Origin: Serpula lacrymans var. lacrymans S7.9
Lineage: Eukaryota; Basidiomycota; Agaricomycetes; Boletales; Serpulaceae
DNA length: 64,000 nt
Direction: 5' to 3'
NCBI RefSeq assembly: GCF_000218685.1
Contig: NW_006763293.1
Location: forward strand, 2,105,968 to 2,169,967
The position numbers and the translations under genes are program-made. Every line of letters begins with the position of its first letter. Within the stretch, counting starts at the first letter, position 1. The notes under the pieces were generated by a model. The model made no database searches and was not told the origin of the DNA. It saw only the letters and a list, made by a program, of their open reading frames with translations. This document shows positions 43,460 to 57,464 of the stretch, piece by piece.

Positions 43460-44641
43460 ATGCCAGCACAATCTATGGATGGCGTCCCAGAAGACGACAT
43501 CGACCTCGACACCTTACAAGCCAAGATCGATTTATCCATGTCGCTCACACATGACCTGGTCACTTCTTGGATGACGCCTGCAGATAGAGCTAAATTACAA
43601 TTCAGCTCCTCTGATACACAAAAACTAATGGAGGAACAAATGCGTAGACCGCCAAGGTATGTCGTATCATCCAAGTCTTTCAATAATATCTAATGAATAG
43701 CTCTCGTCCCCGCAGACTTGGGGTCGGCGCACCTATACCTGAATCGAGCAACTCCCTGCGTGAAACTTCCCGTTTAAAATATCAGCTTCAGGGTAAAGGG
43801 AAGAAACGCGAAAGGGAGGAAGATGGACGTACCACGAGCGCACGAGGCCAATCTGATGACGAGGAGGAGAGCAAGGTGGGCGTGATACGGAAAAAAACAA
43901 AAGTAGATCCTTTTGCTGTAGGTGCAGGAAAGAAGAAGAAGAAGAAAAGTCAAGACCAGTCTGTGAATGGGATGTCGATCCAGCATAGTCTTCGATCACT
44001 TCCAGCTGCCTCCAAGACGAAAGTCGATGCGGCAAGTGAGCAAATACACAGCATACCCTCTGAATCGTCTACCGTTCCAGGCGAACACACAACGCCACAT
44101 ACAAAGAAGAAGAAGACAGTAAAAAATGAGATGTCCCTGGATCAAGTGGACTCAGAACTCAAAATGCAAGCGTCACCTCCTCCCCATACACCCCATGCCT
44201 TATCCACACCTCATATATCTCGTCAAACCTTGGGCACTCAGTTGCATACTCTGACTCCTACGGAGATTAAACTACCTTCATCACCGATGTCGTCGCACAA
44301 GAGTTTCGGAAAGCATAGTGCTAATGGTGCTGCAGGTATGAGCAATTGACGCTTGTTGTGAATGATCACTACAAATTTCCTGAACAGCTACTTCGTCACA
44401 AGCAAACTCGAGATTTTCTGCAACAGATGATGCCTCGTCCTCCACGTTGTCTCGACCCTCTCAATCTCCGTCACTCAACCAGTCATCACCTTCAGTTCCG
44501 CTTCCCCCGCATCCTCGTGGCTCCCTTCCAGATCAGCAAGATTCGATGACCGGCGATAACCCGTCATCAAAATCGAAAAAGAAACGCAAACGACGCAAGA
44601 AGAAGAAAATGCAACGAGATGGTCAGGCTCGTAATGATTAG
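43460..44641 (+). CDS. Lys-rich nuclear-type protein, DUF3245-like
   Basis: Exons 43,460-43,656, 43,716-44,335, 44,388-44,641, in phase; 356 aa. The N-terminal domain (DLDTLQAKIDLSMSLTHDLV, then SWM, then RPPRLGVGAPIP across intron 1) resembles the fungal DUF3245 family of unknown function; I am moderately sure of that match. The rest is low-complexity. It has several Lys/Arg clusters typical of nuclear or nucleolar signals (KGKKREREED, AGKKKKKKSQ, SKKKRKRRKKKKMQ near the C-terminus) separated by Ser/Pro/Thr-rich stretches. No enzymatic motif is seen. It is divergent from the Gemin2-like gene. Confidence 0.78.
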
Positions 44642-45164
44642 TATTATAGCAGGTAAGTACAGTTTTTTCAAACTTCTGTCACTCCTAATCGTCTGTACCC
44701 CTTTGCTCTATAGTCTCTTGTTGATCTGTGAGCAATCTACTTCGGGACTCGGGTATCTATCGTCCGCCACATAACTTAAACCTCGTTCGTGCACGTTCAT
44801 ACTTGCTCTATGTTTATGGAACATTCCTTCAATGAATTACTCTTGCCGATACCCGATTGATTACCTTCCGCTTCTGCGACCAAACGACGCTGGTTTATTT
44901 GAGTACTTCCCTATCACTTTCTTTATTAGGACCAACAAGTATAGCAGTCAATGAAGCCATTCGCTTCCGAACTTCCAGTCTGTCCATTATAGCTGGCTGG
45001 CTGGCTTGGGTCATCCGGCTACAAGTACAAACGAGATATATCTACAGTCCGTCTAGTACGTTATACAGTCCTCCGATAAGTTAGAAAGTCCCTCTAAACA
45101 ATAAAGTTATGAATGAAATAGGATGGAGATATGACGTCTGTCCGCGTTGTGCGGAATGACTCCC

Positions 45165-45670
45165 TCACTTCTTCGGTTTCCTCACTGCATCCCTTCTAGA
45201 GTTGTATGAGGGCTTCCTTGAACTTTGGACACTTGGCCGTCTGCTACCGGTAGCGGGCCTCTTCTCACTCTCCCTCCTAGTTGCAACCGGCATCTTCGTC
45301 ACCGTTGCTACTCGTCTGGCACTTCCGGTCTTCATAGAAGACTGATGTGAGCCCCGAGGGTGGGCAGCTGGTCGACGTGGACGCTTCTTCTCACTACGCG
45401 AGAACAGTGAGAAAATGCCCAAGTTACTCGAACCCTTGTCAATGCTCCGATGACCCTTAGACGCTTTGCGAGCAGCTCGCCGTTGTCGCTTCCAATCTCG
45501 CACCATCTGAGCTTCACGCATTTCTCGTATGCCTTCCCGGCGAAGGCGCTCGTTCCCTGAGAACGTGGCGCGCCATTTCACGATCCAGCCATGAACAGTT
45601 GACGCCTTTGGTCTACTTCGTTTTCTCCCATCTGAGTGATATTGCTTTCCGCCGGAGATAAGTTCGCTAT
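45165..45670 (-). CDS. Small, highly basic protein, unknown
   Basis: The clear coding part reads SGGKQYHSDGRKRSRPKAST, VHGWIVKWRATFSGNERLRR and MREAQMVRDWKRQRRAARKA, then a Ser/Arg/Lys-rich tail ending DAVRKPKK, stop at 45,165. The frame is open upstream to about 45,670 (SELISGGKQ). A 5' exon with an ATG near 45,730 is plausible but I could not make the splice work, so the start is unresolved. High Arg/Lys content and a helical core suggest nucleic-acid or ribosome association, with no recognised domain. The 44,642-45,164 spacer contains no supported gene. Confidence 0.55.
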
Positions 45671-45730
45671 GGATGATTCAAAGCCGGAAGATTAACCACT
45701 TACGGACGATTTCCACTCGATTTCCAGCAT

Positions 45731-47105
45731 TGTGCCAACGCAAAGGCTAGTTAGATAGATTTCGGAAGAGAAGAGGAAGACAAGATATTACTTCACACAG
45801 GAGACGAACCGTGACATTATTATTCTGCTTTCACAGCTTACGTACCAAACATGCATTATCCACCAGTATTGGTGTGCCGAAGTTTGCCGGTCATCCGGAC
45901 AATTGGATTGGGACAAGCGCACACGACTTTTGCGGTAACTGGGCCTCCTCCTCTTTGTATCCTCGTTGAAGACGTGCGTACGACGCAGATGGCTGTTCAA
46001 GTTGCTGGCATACGTGCACCCCACTTTTGGATCTCCACCGACAGACTGTCCTTTTGACAGATAGCTGTACAATATACGCACCCAGATCGCATGCAGATAA
46101 GTCGGCACAGTTCGTACTGGACACGCTATCGGCGTGTACCTGCTCGCACGTACGTTACTGAAGCTGCGGTGGCTGAGATCATGTTGGAAAAAGGCGCATC
46201 GTCACTCGTTCGCCAGCCACAGGCGCTATCAGCATACTGGGCTATTCGACGGGAAGATGTCAACATTTCTGAAGCGCTGAAAGTTGGCGGCAATGATCAT
46301 ATATTGGATAATCGGAGTGGCCGAGAGAGAAGGGCGTCATTGTAGAGCTTCGATGTTCCGTCAGTGTCGAACGTACTGCTGTTGACCGCGAATGTTGTCA
46401 CATCGGTGGATTAGATTGTAAGTACTGGATTGGGGTCTGCTATGTTTCCGAAAGGGAAGCGCTAGGGAGGGTACGAGAGTTGGAGAGCGGGAATTATGTT
46501 TTCCGAGGTCTTCGCCGAAAACATAGGTGCAAAACAGAGCAATGTGTTGCGAAATACGCAAAGAAGTCGGTAACTCAACGGTACGGTTACCTTGGTTGCC
46601 GAGGGAGAAATCTGGGTTCATTGAGTGGACGACCATATTTAGCTTAAGCTTCGACAACGTTTTGGAGGAGTGCTACTATGACTTTGATATGAGCACAGGA
46701 TCAGGTGGGGAAGGCACTCCGAATAACATGTACGTCAAGATCGCATGGTTGGGATAGGCTTCCAGTAATGAACTGAGGTTTTAGAGTAGGTGCCAAGCGA
46801 CGAGTGTGGCTGTAAGCTCTAAAGCGGCTGACCTTCCTAATATGGACGTAGCCGCGGTGCACTGCTTTGAAGTCTTTCTTTCCAGCGGACAATTTGGGCT
46901 GTGAGCCTACCATTCTTACACACCGCCATCCATAACTCATTTCTTCGCAAGCACTCCTGCTATCCATGGCACATACGGCTACTACTGAAACCGACCGCCT
47001 TCGGAGGTCGTCAGTGTCCGCGAGACTACTACAAAACCAACCGTCAAGTCTGGACAATGACCAAGGCATTCTCGCAAGGGATTCCAAGCAATTCAGCCAA
47101 ATATA
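45731..47105. other. Spacer without a supportable gene
   Basis: Several ORFs of 60-130 codons occur on both strands (for example 46,091-46,345 plus and 46,701-47,087 minus). None shows a domain, a good start context or a consistent splice pattern. The sequence is not obviously repetitive within this window. It could be a decayed gene or unannotated non-coding DNA. Confidence 0.5.
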
Positions 47106-47801
47106 ATGGGCTGGAAGAACGTCAACACAATTATCGAAGGCAAGCTGTACCTTGGAAAGTATGTGTCATCATTTCTATATCATGCCGTACCCTTTCTAAT
47201 TTCACCTTCTCCTCCCCTACCACCAAAGTATCCAGGCAGCTCGGTCGTCCCGCTCACTAAGCGAGCGTAAGATTTCCCATATTATATCAGTATGCAGCGA
47301 TCAGATACCCGCGGAGGATCCCGCTTCGGGCTTCACGCACTTGCGTATAAACGTTGAAGACGTCGATCACGCCGATCTTCTCATAGAACTCCCAAGGGCT
47401 TGTCGTTTTATTGACAAAGCCATTCATAATGGCGGGACAGTCCTCGTACATTGTGTACAAGGTCTCTCCCGCAGTGCCGCTGTCGTAGCTGCTTATCGTG
47501 AGCTTCCTGAATCCTTTTTCCTGTTTCTCGCTCACAATATTTCCCGCTCAGTGATGTGTACACGGCGCATTCGATCAACTCAGGCGCTGGACATCATCAG
47601 ACAAGGTACAGTATACTTGGTCTCACTTTTAGTATAATGCTCACTTTTGGCTTTTATTCAGCACGCGAGCAGATTTGGCTGAACCCAGGCTTCCAAGAGC
47701 AATTAGTACTCTTTGAAGTCTGTCAATATGCACCGAGTCCGTCCTGCGGCGTATACACTAACTGGAGGCAGCAAATTCAAAGGCGCCTGCAACCACATTA
47801 A
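47106..47801 (+). CDS. Dual-specificity protein phosphatase
   Basis: Small DSP. Exons 47,106-47,158, 47,229-47,497, 47,552-47,605, 47,662-47,801, in phase; 171 aa. The N-terminus MGWKNVNTIIEGKLYLGNIQ is the usual DSP start. The general acid is in the VEDVDHADLL loop. The P-loop is HCVQGLSRSAAVVAAYLM (HCxxGxSRS, catalytic Cys), and NPGFQEQLVLFE is the conserved C-terminal helix. The protein is little more than the catalytic domain. It lies alone between two gene-poor spacers. Confidence 0.92.
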
Positions 47802-48827
47802 TGACATCTCATTTGTCGAGGGGAATGCTAAAGAGTTGGGCGGACAGGATTCGTGCAAGAAAAGTAGGCACTCAATAGGGTGCCAAGCCGTTAATATCCT
47901 GCTAGTGACATGACTCTAAACATCCTACTAGTAATCCTAGTCTTGTAGAACTCAGTGTATTTTTTCTTTGTTTTGAAATAGTTATGCTTTCTTTTTGCTT
48001 TCTTCACTCTACATTTTGAAGACTTTCATGTAGTCTACCATATGTCATTAATTTCTTTCTTCATCCCAACCGTTCATTGCGACCTTGATATCCCTTTAAT
48101 CCACAATTAGAATAGGTATCAATGTTAGATTCTCGAATGACGTCGTATAGTGGGATCACTACTCCCGTTTTATGATCGACATAACCTGTCCAACCAGCTA
48201 ACCTCCGTTGGCCAAGGTCTGATCATGATCAAGGGCTGTGGCCTCTCGATCTCTGTTTTTGAATCTGAGTTTTATCTAGCTTTCTTATGCAGATTAACAA
48301 GAGATCGTAGGACACCTGTGCCTATGGAGTTTTAGTTCAGATCGAAGGCGGTTCACTACTACAGCTCAAACTTGTGGCTGTGCACACTGTAACGGCTGTC
48401 CAACATGCTGCGAAATTTACAGGCTTGCACAGTTATAGTAACTTGGCTTACTTTCCAGTATTGTACTATCAACTTCGCGGAGCTCAAGTTATCAAAGATG
48501 GACATAGAAATTCGAAGCTTCGTTCTCACTTAGCTGGAAGATATCGTAAACGAAGCTCGTACGCTTAAATTTGAGATCTATCTTGTATTATCGTCCACAC
48601 ATGGCTTCTAGTACAGGTATGGTCAATTGGGACAGCTTTCGCGTAGGATGCATGATTTATGGATATGTAATTGTATGTTGCAAGGAGGCATCAATGTGGG
48701 GGAAATGATCGATTGAACATGCAAATTGTGTGAAACTGCGAGCGAAAGGCCACGATGAAGTGGTTAGCTAAGCGCGGTTCTGTTAGAGGCAGACGTACAC
48801 TCACTTCAATACATATCAAGCATAGTT

Positions 48828-48862
48828 CGTGGTGAAAGCAGTTAAAAACTGCTTTCACCACG
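48828..48862. repeat. Perfect 16-bp inverted repeat with 3-nt loop
   Basis: CGTGGTGAAAGCAGTT (48,828-48,843), loop AAA, exact complement at 48,847-48,862. It sits in the 47,802-49,603 spacer, in which I find no gene; the small ORFs at 48,150-48,568 and 49,013-49,195 have no support. Confidence 0.85.
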
Positions 48863-49603
48863 GACATATACAATCAAAGTGGGGGACCCACGCTATCTGG
48901 GGAATAAAATAAGTGTTCTTCGATTACTTGGCGGAAAAGATAAGCGGTAGCGATCCTGTTTGGTGCATGCTACAATCGAGAGCTGGGTTGCTCTAGGGAC
49001 GATCTAAACACAATGTCTGATTATGCCAGTGATCTTCAGCACGTTGGCTGCGCTGTTCAGGTGCCGCCGGTAAGAAAGGTCGCATGCGAAAGCAAAGGTG
49101 ATGCTCGGATAAGTGTGTGTTGGATGGACCACAAAACCAGATCCATGGTCCCAACTTTCCCAAATCATAAATGTCTAGAAGTTTTATCCGTGTAATAGTA
49201 GGTCTTCAGGAGATGGCAAGAGAGTCGCCATTGCTGGCTTTGGGGGGAGGCATGCCGTTGTTCCGTATCCGAATGAGCCCGACAAGACCAAGCTCGTGGC
49301 GTGGCACCTTCCTTACTGGCCATGCAATCCGTGAATGAGAGGCGTTGTATGTCCTCGTAAAATTGCAGCCTCCACGTATTCGAATGGTAGGGGGTACGTG
49401 TCAGAGTGGGTCATAATGCAGATAATACAGTATGAGCGCCAGTGAAAGAGGTCACGCTACGAAGATGATTAGCGCCACCGGCGAGCGGAGTCCGAAACGA
49501 CCTTTCCTCACGATACTTGCAACCCAGACTCGTCTTCACCAGCCTTCACCTCGATTTCTACGAACCTTTCCTTTACGTTCCTCACCCCCGTCTATTATTC
49601 GCA

Positions 49604-50438
<835 letters not shown>

Positions 50439-50758
50439 TGGTCCACTGTTTTTACGTCTTCCGGGTCTTGTGTTAGCCTTACCGCACTCTACGATCCTAT
50501 GTGATGTCAAAAACCTATACAGCTTATTACTGAATCCTCGCTCGTCTTGTTCTCATCATTATCCACTCTATTTCCTTTTATTGATTCCACTGGCTTCCCG
50601 TTCGTTATACAAGGATTTCACCTCGTTTCCGACATTTCCATTTTGTGTATAAATTTGACCTTAGAGGTTTATAAAACTCCTGGAAAATCCAGGGCGAACA
50701 GGAGCGTTTGCGAGCGACATAAATTAAGAAATGAGAACAACATGGGCAATACTAATAG

Positions 50759-53719
50759 CTAGCGATTTTCTCCGGGGAACAGTCTACCCACTGCATCTGC
50801 CTGTTTCCTGCGTTTTTCTCCTTTATCTCGAGATGCATTATCTCTACAGGAAGCACCGTACTTCGAAAGCTTCTCAAGTAACACCTGTAGCCGTTTAGGC
50901 TTCACAGTGCTGTATGACGCTTGGCGGATTTGGGGGACCAAGTAATCTTGGACTTTATCATTCAGTACGATGGCAGTCATCTGCGATTGATACGTGAAAC
51001 CAAGAATTATAAATGATACTGAGTAAACTCACGGTACGAAGCTCGCTAAACACTATGATGAGATGCGGCCTTTTGATGCGCTTGAATTCTCCATCGAGAA
51101 AGTCAACATCGACCAGGATGTTAGAAATTGCATTCTCATTGATGGCCGGTATATGTTTCCCCGTCAAAAAATCCTTTAAAATTACAAACGGAGATCATCA
51201 GAAGGTTTGTTGGTGACTTTCATAAGAGAGACAGAACACACCATGAGACACTCAGCAATGTATGCTACAGCTCCTTTATAAGCCTCATCCTTATACGTCT
51301 CTTCGATTACTAGCGAGTCCACCACAGTGGTGAGCCAGTGAACTAGCTCAAACAAATACATGCTCGGATTATCTTCGCGAGTGTGTGGCGTCCAGTCATA
51401 CTCAGACAATTCAAAAAAGTCGTCAAGCTTAGACGTAATAAGGCCAGTAATGCGTTGCAGGGCACGAGATAATGTAGCAGAGAAGGAAGCAGAAGAAGTT
51501 AGACGAATCGTACCACCCCGTTGAGTCGAACTATATCCAATTTGTTACGTGGTCAACAAGTGACAGCAAGCAAAGTGCCACATGAATCTTACCGTAGATT
51601 GGTAAGCGACCGTTCAAGTTCTGAACATGCTACTTGAAAGTGTTCCAGATTAGTGACGATCTGGGCGATCTGGGAAAGTGTTGATGTGCCAGCGAGGCGT
51701 TTTCCTACGCTTTCGCTAACGTGATCAGAAAGGAGCTGATCCAGTGACTGCGAGTAGTGGTCAGTTCTGTGAGAACAGTGGAGGGAGCCCACTCACCTTG
51801 CTCAACAGCTCATCAATATTTGCGTGATGTTGTGAGACGCCCTCCACAAATTGATAAAATTTCTGAACAAAAGTGCGTATCTGCAGCACAAATTAAGACC
51901 AAACAACAACTGCGCTGATGAAGGCGACATGGCGTACATCTTGACAACATAAATAAAAACTTTGGGACCACGGTAAGTTCATAGGAAGGGCACCCCTGGA
52001 GATGATAATTTAGTGGGTCCAGTCATAGATATATATGGCGACACGAATACAACGTACTTGGCAAGTTCCTCTTGCTCTATTGGGCTGAGCCACACCATTC
52101 CGAGCACGTTATCCCGGTCGGTGGGTTTCGCAACGTACATAGCCTGATGGTCATCTTGCAGCACAATCTGTAAGTGAGAAAGCAGTCAGCTGAAGCTCCA
52201 GAGACCTGGCCCAATGATCACATACCGTGTCAAAGCGATGACTGAATTGCTTCTCCAGTAATGCCGCATATTTCTCAAAGAGGACGAGTATGAAGGACTG
52301 TAGTGAGTGCGTAGAGTACGTAAAGGACTAATACTTGGACGTTAGTAGGGAAGGCGCATTGATTACAGTATTTGCGTTACCTCAAGAGTCATGATAAACC
52401 CGATGAGACACTCTTTTATCTTGAGGAATGCATCGGGATCGGTCTCAGCCTTTACCGAGTCCTCTATAGCAGATGAAAATCGTGTGACAAGAGCTTCCCA
52501 TAGCTCCTCGACATCACGTTCAGAGCGGAAGTTTCCCGTCGTGCTTAGAACGTGATTCTCGATGATGAAAAAGCCACAAATCTCTTGTGTTAGAGAGATC
52601 AGAGATGATAGTGGAAGAGGCGTTGGAAGAATGAGGTCGGATTGGGCCTACTCAAACGGATCGATTACAAGCAATACATGCATAACAAAAAGACGGACCT
52701 TACGATCAGCTTGATAGGATTGCCGTAATTCGTCGAGAGAGTCGAGAGAAGTATATATATGTATGCATTGGTGTAACGGTGTGAAATCTACTTTTAATTT
52801 CTCGTTGTCGAGCACATTGTCTGCAGATCTTCATTTGTGACTTATTTAATGAGCAATTCGGAAAAAACACTCACTGTCTGTTCTTTCATGGGTTACCATC
52901 TCTACGGCACTGCCAACTCGGCTTAATCTCAACATTGGATCTTTGTCTCGGCGAGCTCTCCATCGACGCGTTCGTGATTCCATGGACTCGAGGGCGAACT
53001 TGCCAACCTGGCCGCTGACATTCCTTATCTCCAGTAACCATTGTTTCATAGAGGCTGTTACTGCACTCTGTATCTGGTTTCGCAGGGACGGCAATGATGA
53101 GAGAATATGCTGATAGAACGGTGTTTGGGATAAAGACGTCGATGGCATACGTTGAATATCCTCTAATGACTGAGAAGTTATCATCGTACCTTGTACGTCA
53201 AAATAAGCATGAATGTGCAGTACATACCCTGAGTGCACTCCAATATTTCCCCTCCTTTACCATTTCCCCGACACGATTTACAACGTCAAGAACCCGCAAG
53301 CAAGCCTGCATGGTGTCAATTGCTTCATCTAAACTGGAAGCCGTCTTTTTGGACTGCAAAAGCGCCCTCTTCTTCTCCACAAGCCCTCTCCCAACCTGTG
53401 ACACGCTGGCATCCAAATTTGTAATCTTCTCCCGCAGGTTTGTCGTATATGACTTCACGGTGAACAGGGTCGAAACTGAAGATATAAACTCCTGATAATT
53501 GTCGGCACAGATGCTTTCAATTTCACTGTCTTTTGATTCGATTAACCCTTGCAGGTTACGAAGATACATTTCTTGCTGTCTGCCGGCATGTATCTGTTTG
53601 ATTATTGGACCAAGCTGTTCGAGGTTCTCAGATGACGAAGATGGGTCGAGGAGGTGGATCTGCTGGAGCTGTTGATCAATGCTCTCTTGTGTAAACTGAG
53701 TTCGACGTCGAGGCGGCAT
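50759..53719 (-). CDS. SEC15: Exocyst complex subunit SEC15 (EXOC6)
   Basis: Rab-effector subunit of the exocyst, which tethers secretory vesicles to the plasma membrane. The start MPPRRRTQFTQESIDQQLQQ is at 53,719. Exon 1 (53,719-53,228) holds QIHLLDPSSSSENLEQLGP and the CADNYQEFISSVSTLFTVK coiled-coil segment. Exon 2 begins SLEDIQRMPSTSLSQTPFYQ (53,169 downward). Later exons carry EICGFFIIENHVLSTTGNF, DPDAFLKIKECLIGFIMTLE, MYLFELVHWLTTVVDSLV and a final exon ending FPGENR (50,759). About ten short introns; I resolved only some junctions. The approximate size is as expected for the family. It is divergent from the phosphatase gene. Confidence 0.9.
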
Positions 53720-54022
53720 GATTGATGAATGATGATGACTAGGTCTAAGACTATTTGAGTCTTGCTATGACACCGAGACTGCGATGCACCGCTGCTTACC
53801 GAAGCGTTTGTTTGGCAACAGCCTTGGATCCAAACATAGGAACGCTTTCCCGTTCGGGAAAATATCGGTTTATCATCCTTGTGCTTCAACGAACGTGAAC
53901 GATGTCCGGCCCGATGCCTTTTATCGAGCCATCTTTCCCTTAACAGCTGAAAGGGTCAGGGTACTTTCGGTTTGTACTCCCACCTTGTAGCGCATCTTTC
54001 AACGTAGTGGCCGAGGGAAAAG
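53720..54022. promoter_or_regulatory. Bidirectional promoter between SEC15 and the HAD phosphatase
   Basis: 303 bp between divergent start codons; no credible ORF. It contains both promoters by position; no named motif is recognised. Confidence 0.45.
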
Positions 54023-55136
54023 ATGCCCACCACAATTCTCACCGTTGATGCTATGTATGCGGGTCAATTCACTGAATCTATCAGACTTTACACTAATGTT
54101 GGACTCGTATAGATTATTCGACATGGATGGGACACTAGTCGACTCAACTGCAGGTGTCGTCGGAGCATGGGAGACTTTTGCGGAGTCGTACCCTGGCCTA
54201 GACATCCATGCAATCCTCAGCAGTCAGTACTCACACATTATTTTACTTTGATAACACTTTCAAACGCGCTACCTCCTCAGCTTCGCATGGTGTTAGAACC
54301 GTCGAAAATCTGAAGAAACACTGTGGAATTCAAGATGACGCAGAACTTGAAGTCAGCACCGCCGAATAATGAAATCTTCATGATTATAATAGCCAAATAC
54401 CTTATAGAAAGAAGCTATGCGATTTGAACAGGCTATCATCGACTCCTCTACAAAAAATGGACGCAAAGGAATTACCCTACTCTCTGGCGTACGCCCCATC
54501 ATGGACGAAGTATGTGTTTAACGGATCCAACAGTTCCACCAACCTACTCTGACGTGCTTCTCCAAGTTGCTTCCGGGGAAAAACTACCCTAAGCCCTGTT
54601 GGGCTATATGTACCTCCGCCACGCGAAACTATGCATCTTCAGCCTTAAGAGTAGCGGGCATAGCGATTCCAGACGTCTTTGTCGTTGCTGAAGACGTTAA
54701 ACAGGGAAAACCAAAGTACGAGGCCTTATAGTAAACGAATGACATCTTCTGGTTGCTTACTACTACATTACCGTAGACCTGATCCTTATCTACTAGGGGC
54801 ACAGAAATGTGGCGTCGATCCTGAAAAATGTAGCTGCCTATCATCTTCTCTCTAAACCAATGGTTGATCAACAATGACCTCCGTATTCAGGTCTAGTAAT
54901 CGAAGATGCTCCTGCTGGTGTCCGCAGTGGCCAAGCTGCAGGGTGTAAGACCTTGGGTCTTATCACCACGCATACTAAAGCCCAGATGGAAGGTTGCAAT
55001 CCCGACTTTCTGGTCAACAATCTGTCAAGGTGGGGGACAACTAAGCCTACTTTACTTGCCATATGCTCATATATATGATAGTGTGTCAATGAAGATGACA
55101 ACCAATGGGATCGAGGTGACGATCAACATAGATTAG
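54023..55136 (+). CDS. HAD-superfamily sugar-phosphate phosphatase, GPP/DOG type
   Basis: Glycerol-3-phosphate or 2-deoxyglucose-6-phosphate phosphatase family. It starts MPTTILTVDA (54,023-54,054) and splices to ILFDMDGTLVDSTAGVVGAW, where DMDGT carries the catalytic Asp pair. The cap region is SHGVRTVENLKKHC. HAD motif II is near GITLLSGVRP or CWAICTSATRNYA, motif III VVAEDVKQGKPKPDPYLLGA, and motif IV LVIEDAPAGVRSGQAAGCKT. The last exon is VSMKMTTNGIEVTIN, stop at 55,134-55,136. Eight or nine exons joined by GT-AG introns of about 50-70 bp. The Gpp1/Rhr2 branch makes glycerol for osmoprotection; assignment within the family is inference. Confidence 0.88.
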
Positions 55137-55569
55137 ATCAATTCCGATCAGCAATAGAGGGATCTCAACTATCATTCTTAAACACAATTGACGCACAGAA
55201 GAACCAATACCTGATTCGATAGAAGATGTAGAAGTCATAGTCGATAATAATAAATCGATGCAATCATTTCTTTGCGATTTTTTCCATTACACAGGCAAAC
55301 CATGAAATGTACTTTTCCTCATAACAATATCGACCCATGATATGGACAATATTCGGAAACATATTACCATACTAGAAGAAGTGTTATGTTAGGTCTTTTC
55401 TTGTAAAGAAATAAGCAAACACAAGCAAAACCTGAGTATGTATGCGGAAATATCAATACCACAAGCGAAAGCAGCAATGCGATAGATAACGGAAACAAAC
55501 GAACTCGAAACAAATTGAACAGGTCACCAGAATTATTATACCATCATCATCAAGAGAGAATCGCCGTGT

Positions 55570-57464
55570 CTAATACTCGCCCTCCTCTTCAGCATCTGCA
55601 GAGTCAGTACCAACTTCTTCATAATCTTTTTCCAGTGCTGCCAAGTCTTCACGGGCTTCGGAAAACTCGCCTTCCTCCATACCTTCACCTACATACCAGT
55701 GAACGAATGCGCGCTTGGAGTACATCAGATCAAACTTGTAGTCTGCACAAGTAGTGTGAGCAATCAAAATAATATTCACAAATTGCGGCTTTGGTCTCAC
55801 CAAGACGACCCCAGGCGGCAGAAATGGCAGTGGTGCTGCAAATGTGCGGTCAACATAGTGTAGACGATATGAAACCCAATTACACTCACTTCGAAAGCAT
55901 ACAAAGGCTGCGACTAGCTTTAGCGAGGTCTCCACCTGGTACATGCACAGGGGGTTCATTGCATATACCCAGCTAAGCACGCCAATCAACGAAGGCTATA
56001 CGAACAATACCACATAGAACGCACCTTGAAACCAGTCGGGCACCAGTCAACAAATTGGATGGTCCTCTTGGTCTTGATACTTGCAACTGCAGCTTGCACA
56101 ACCTTAGGAACGACATCACCGCGGTACAACAAGCAACACGCCACTGAAAATAAATTAGAATAATGCAAGAAAGTTGAGCCAAAATCTCGTACTGTATTTG
56201 CCCTCCTTGGGATCACATTTTACCTGAACAGTGGTGTTAAAAATCTGCCACACATTAAAAAGTTATCATTTTACCATCTGGTTACCGTGCTCGAAGCAAG
56301 AGAAAGTCATCTCAGCAACGGAGTTTTGTTCATGAGTAGCCTTGTCAGCAGACAGTAAGGGTGCATAAGTAGCCAAAGGGAAATGAATGCGAGGGAAACT
56401 GGGAGAAATATCAATACATGGACAACAAGTTCACATTAAAGTCAGACTTACGGAACCAGGTTGGTCTGAAATTCGTTAAGATCGACGTTAAGAGAACCAT
56501 CGAAGCGCAGGGATGCGGTGACCGATGAAACCACCTGTGCAATCAAGCGGTTCAGGTTGGTGAAGCTGGGCTGAGAAACTCCAAGGTTTTTCTTGCAAAT
56601 GTCGTATATAGCCTCGTTGTCAACCTGAAACGATTGCTGCGTTAGAGTTCCATCTCGAAGGTTTTAATGCAACCAACTTACCATGAATGAACAATCAGAG
56701 TGCTCCAGAGTCGTGTGCGTAGTAAGGACAGAGTTGTAGGGTTCCACAACTGAACTAGACATCTGAGGAGCGGGGTACACGCAAAACTCCAGTTTCGACT
56801 TCTTGCCATAATCTGTCGACAGGCGCTCCAAAAGAAGAGCACCGAAGCCAGAGCCAGTACCTCCACCGAAGGAGTGGAACACGAAAAATCCTTGTAGACC
56901 AGAGCAATTGTCCGCAAGGCGGCGGAGCTTATCCATCACGGGATCAATGAGCTCCTTGCCCACAGTGTAGTGTCCACGAGCATCTTTGCGAAGATATCCC
57001 AAAAGATAAGCAATCAAGATCGAACATTGTTTGTGTTTTTTTACGACTTACAGTTGTTTGCCGCGTCCTCCTTCCCTGTTATCATGGTCTCAGGGTGAAA
57101 AAGAGACCTATAGGGACCCGTCTTTACTTCGTCAATCGCACCAGGTTCAAGGTCGATGTAAAGTGAACGAGGGACGTGTTTTCCTGCACCAGTCTCAGAA
57201 AAGAACGTCGAGAAGCCTTGATCTGTGTTTGAGCCATCCATGACACGACCATCAGGCTAGGCAAAAAGTTTTAACATGCATAGTAGTCGATTAAAGGAGA
57301 ACACTTACGCTCAAGCCATGTTCCAAAGTGTACAGCTCCCCTGCCAACCACCATCAGTACAATGTTTGCCACCAAGTAACATAACGCTGCAGGGACAACT
57401 TACAGCAGGCGTTGCCAATTTGTACACCTGCCTGGCCAACATGGAGAGAGATAACTTCACGCAT
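55570..57464 (-). CDS. TUB1: Alpha-tubulin, copy 1
   Basis: Microtubule subunit. Starts [20 protein letters not shown] at 57,464, with intron 1 inside the Trp codon after NAC. Further motifs: [40 protein letters not shown], the tubulin signature [74 protein letters not shown] and a terminal EEEGEY, stop at 55,570. About nine introns; the frame is intact wherever I checked. No Lys at the mammalian K40 acetylation site. The 3' spacer 55,137-55,569 is AT-rich without a gene. Copy 2 lies 575 bp upstream in the same orientation. Confidence 0.95.

Noticed and set aside
43733..44035. Minus-strand ORFs opposite the DUF3245-like gene
   Set aside because: The plus strand has consistent exons, stop and family resemblance; the antisense frames do not.
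46091..47087. ORFs of 80-130 codons on both strands
   Set aside because: No domain, no splice consistency, no repeat relation; reported only as a spacer.
49013..49195. 60-aa ORF (MSDYASDLQHVGCAVQ)
   Set aside because: Short, no recognised family and no supporting exons.
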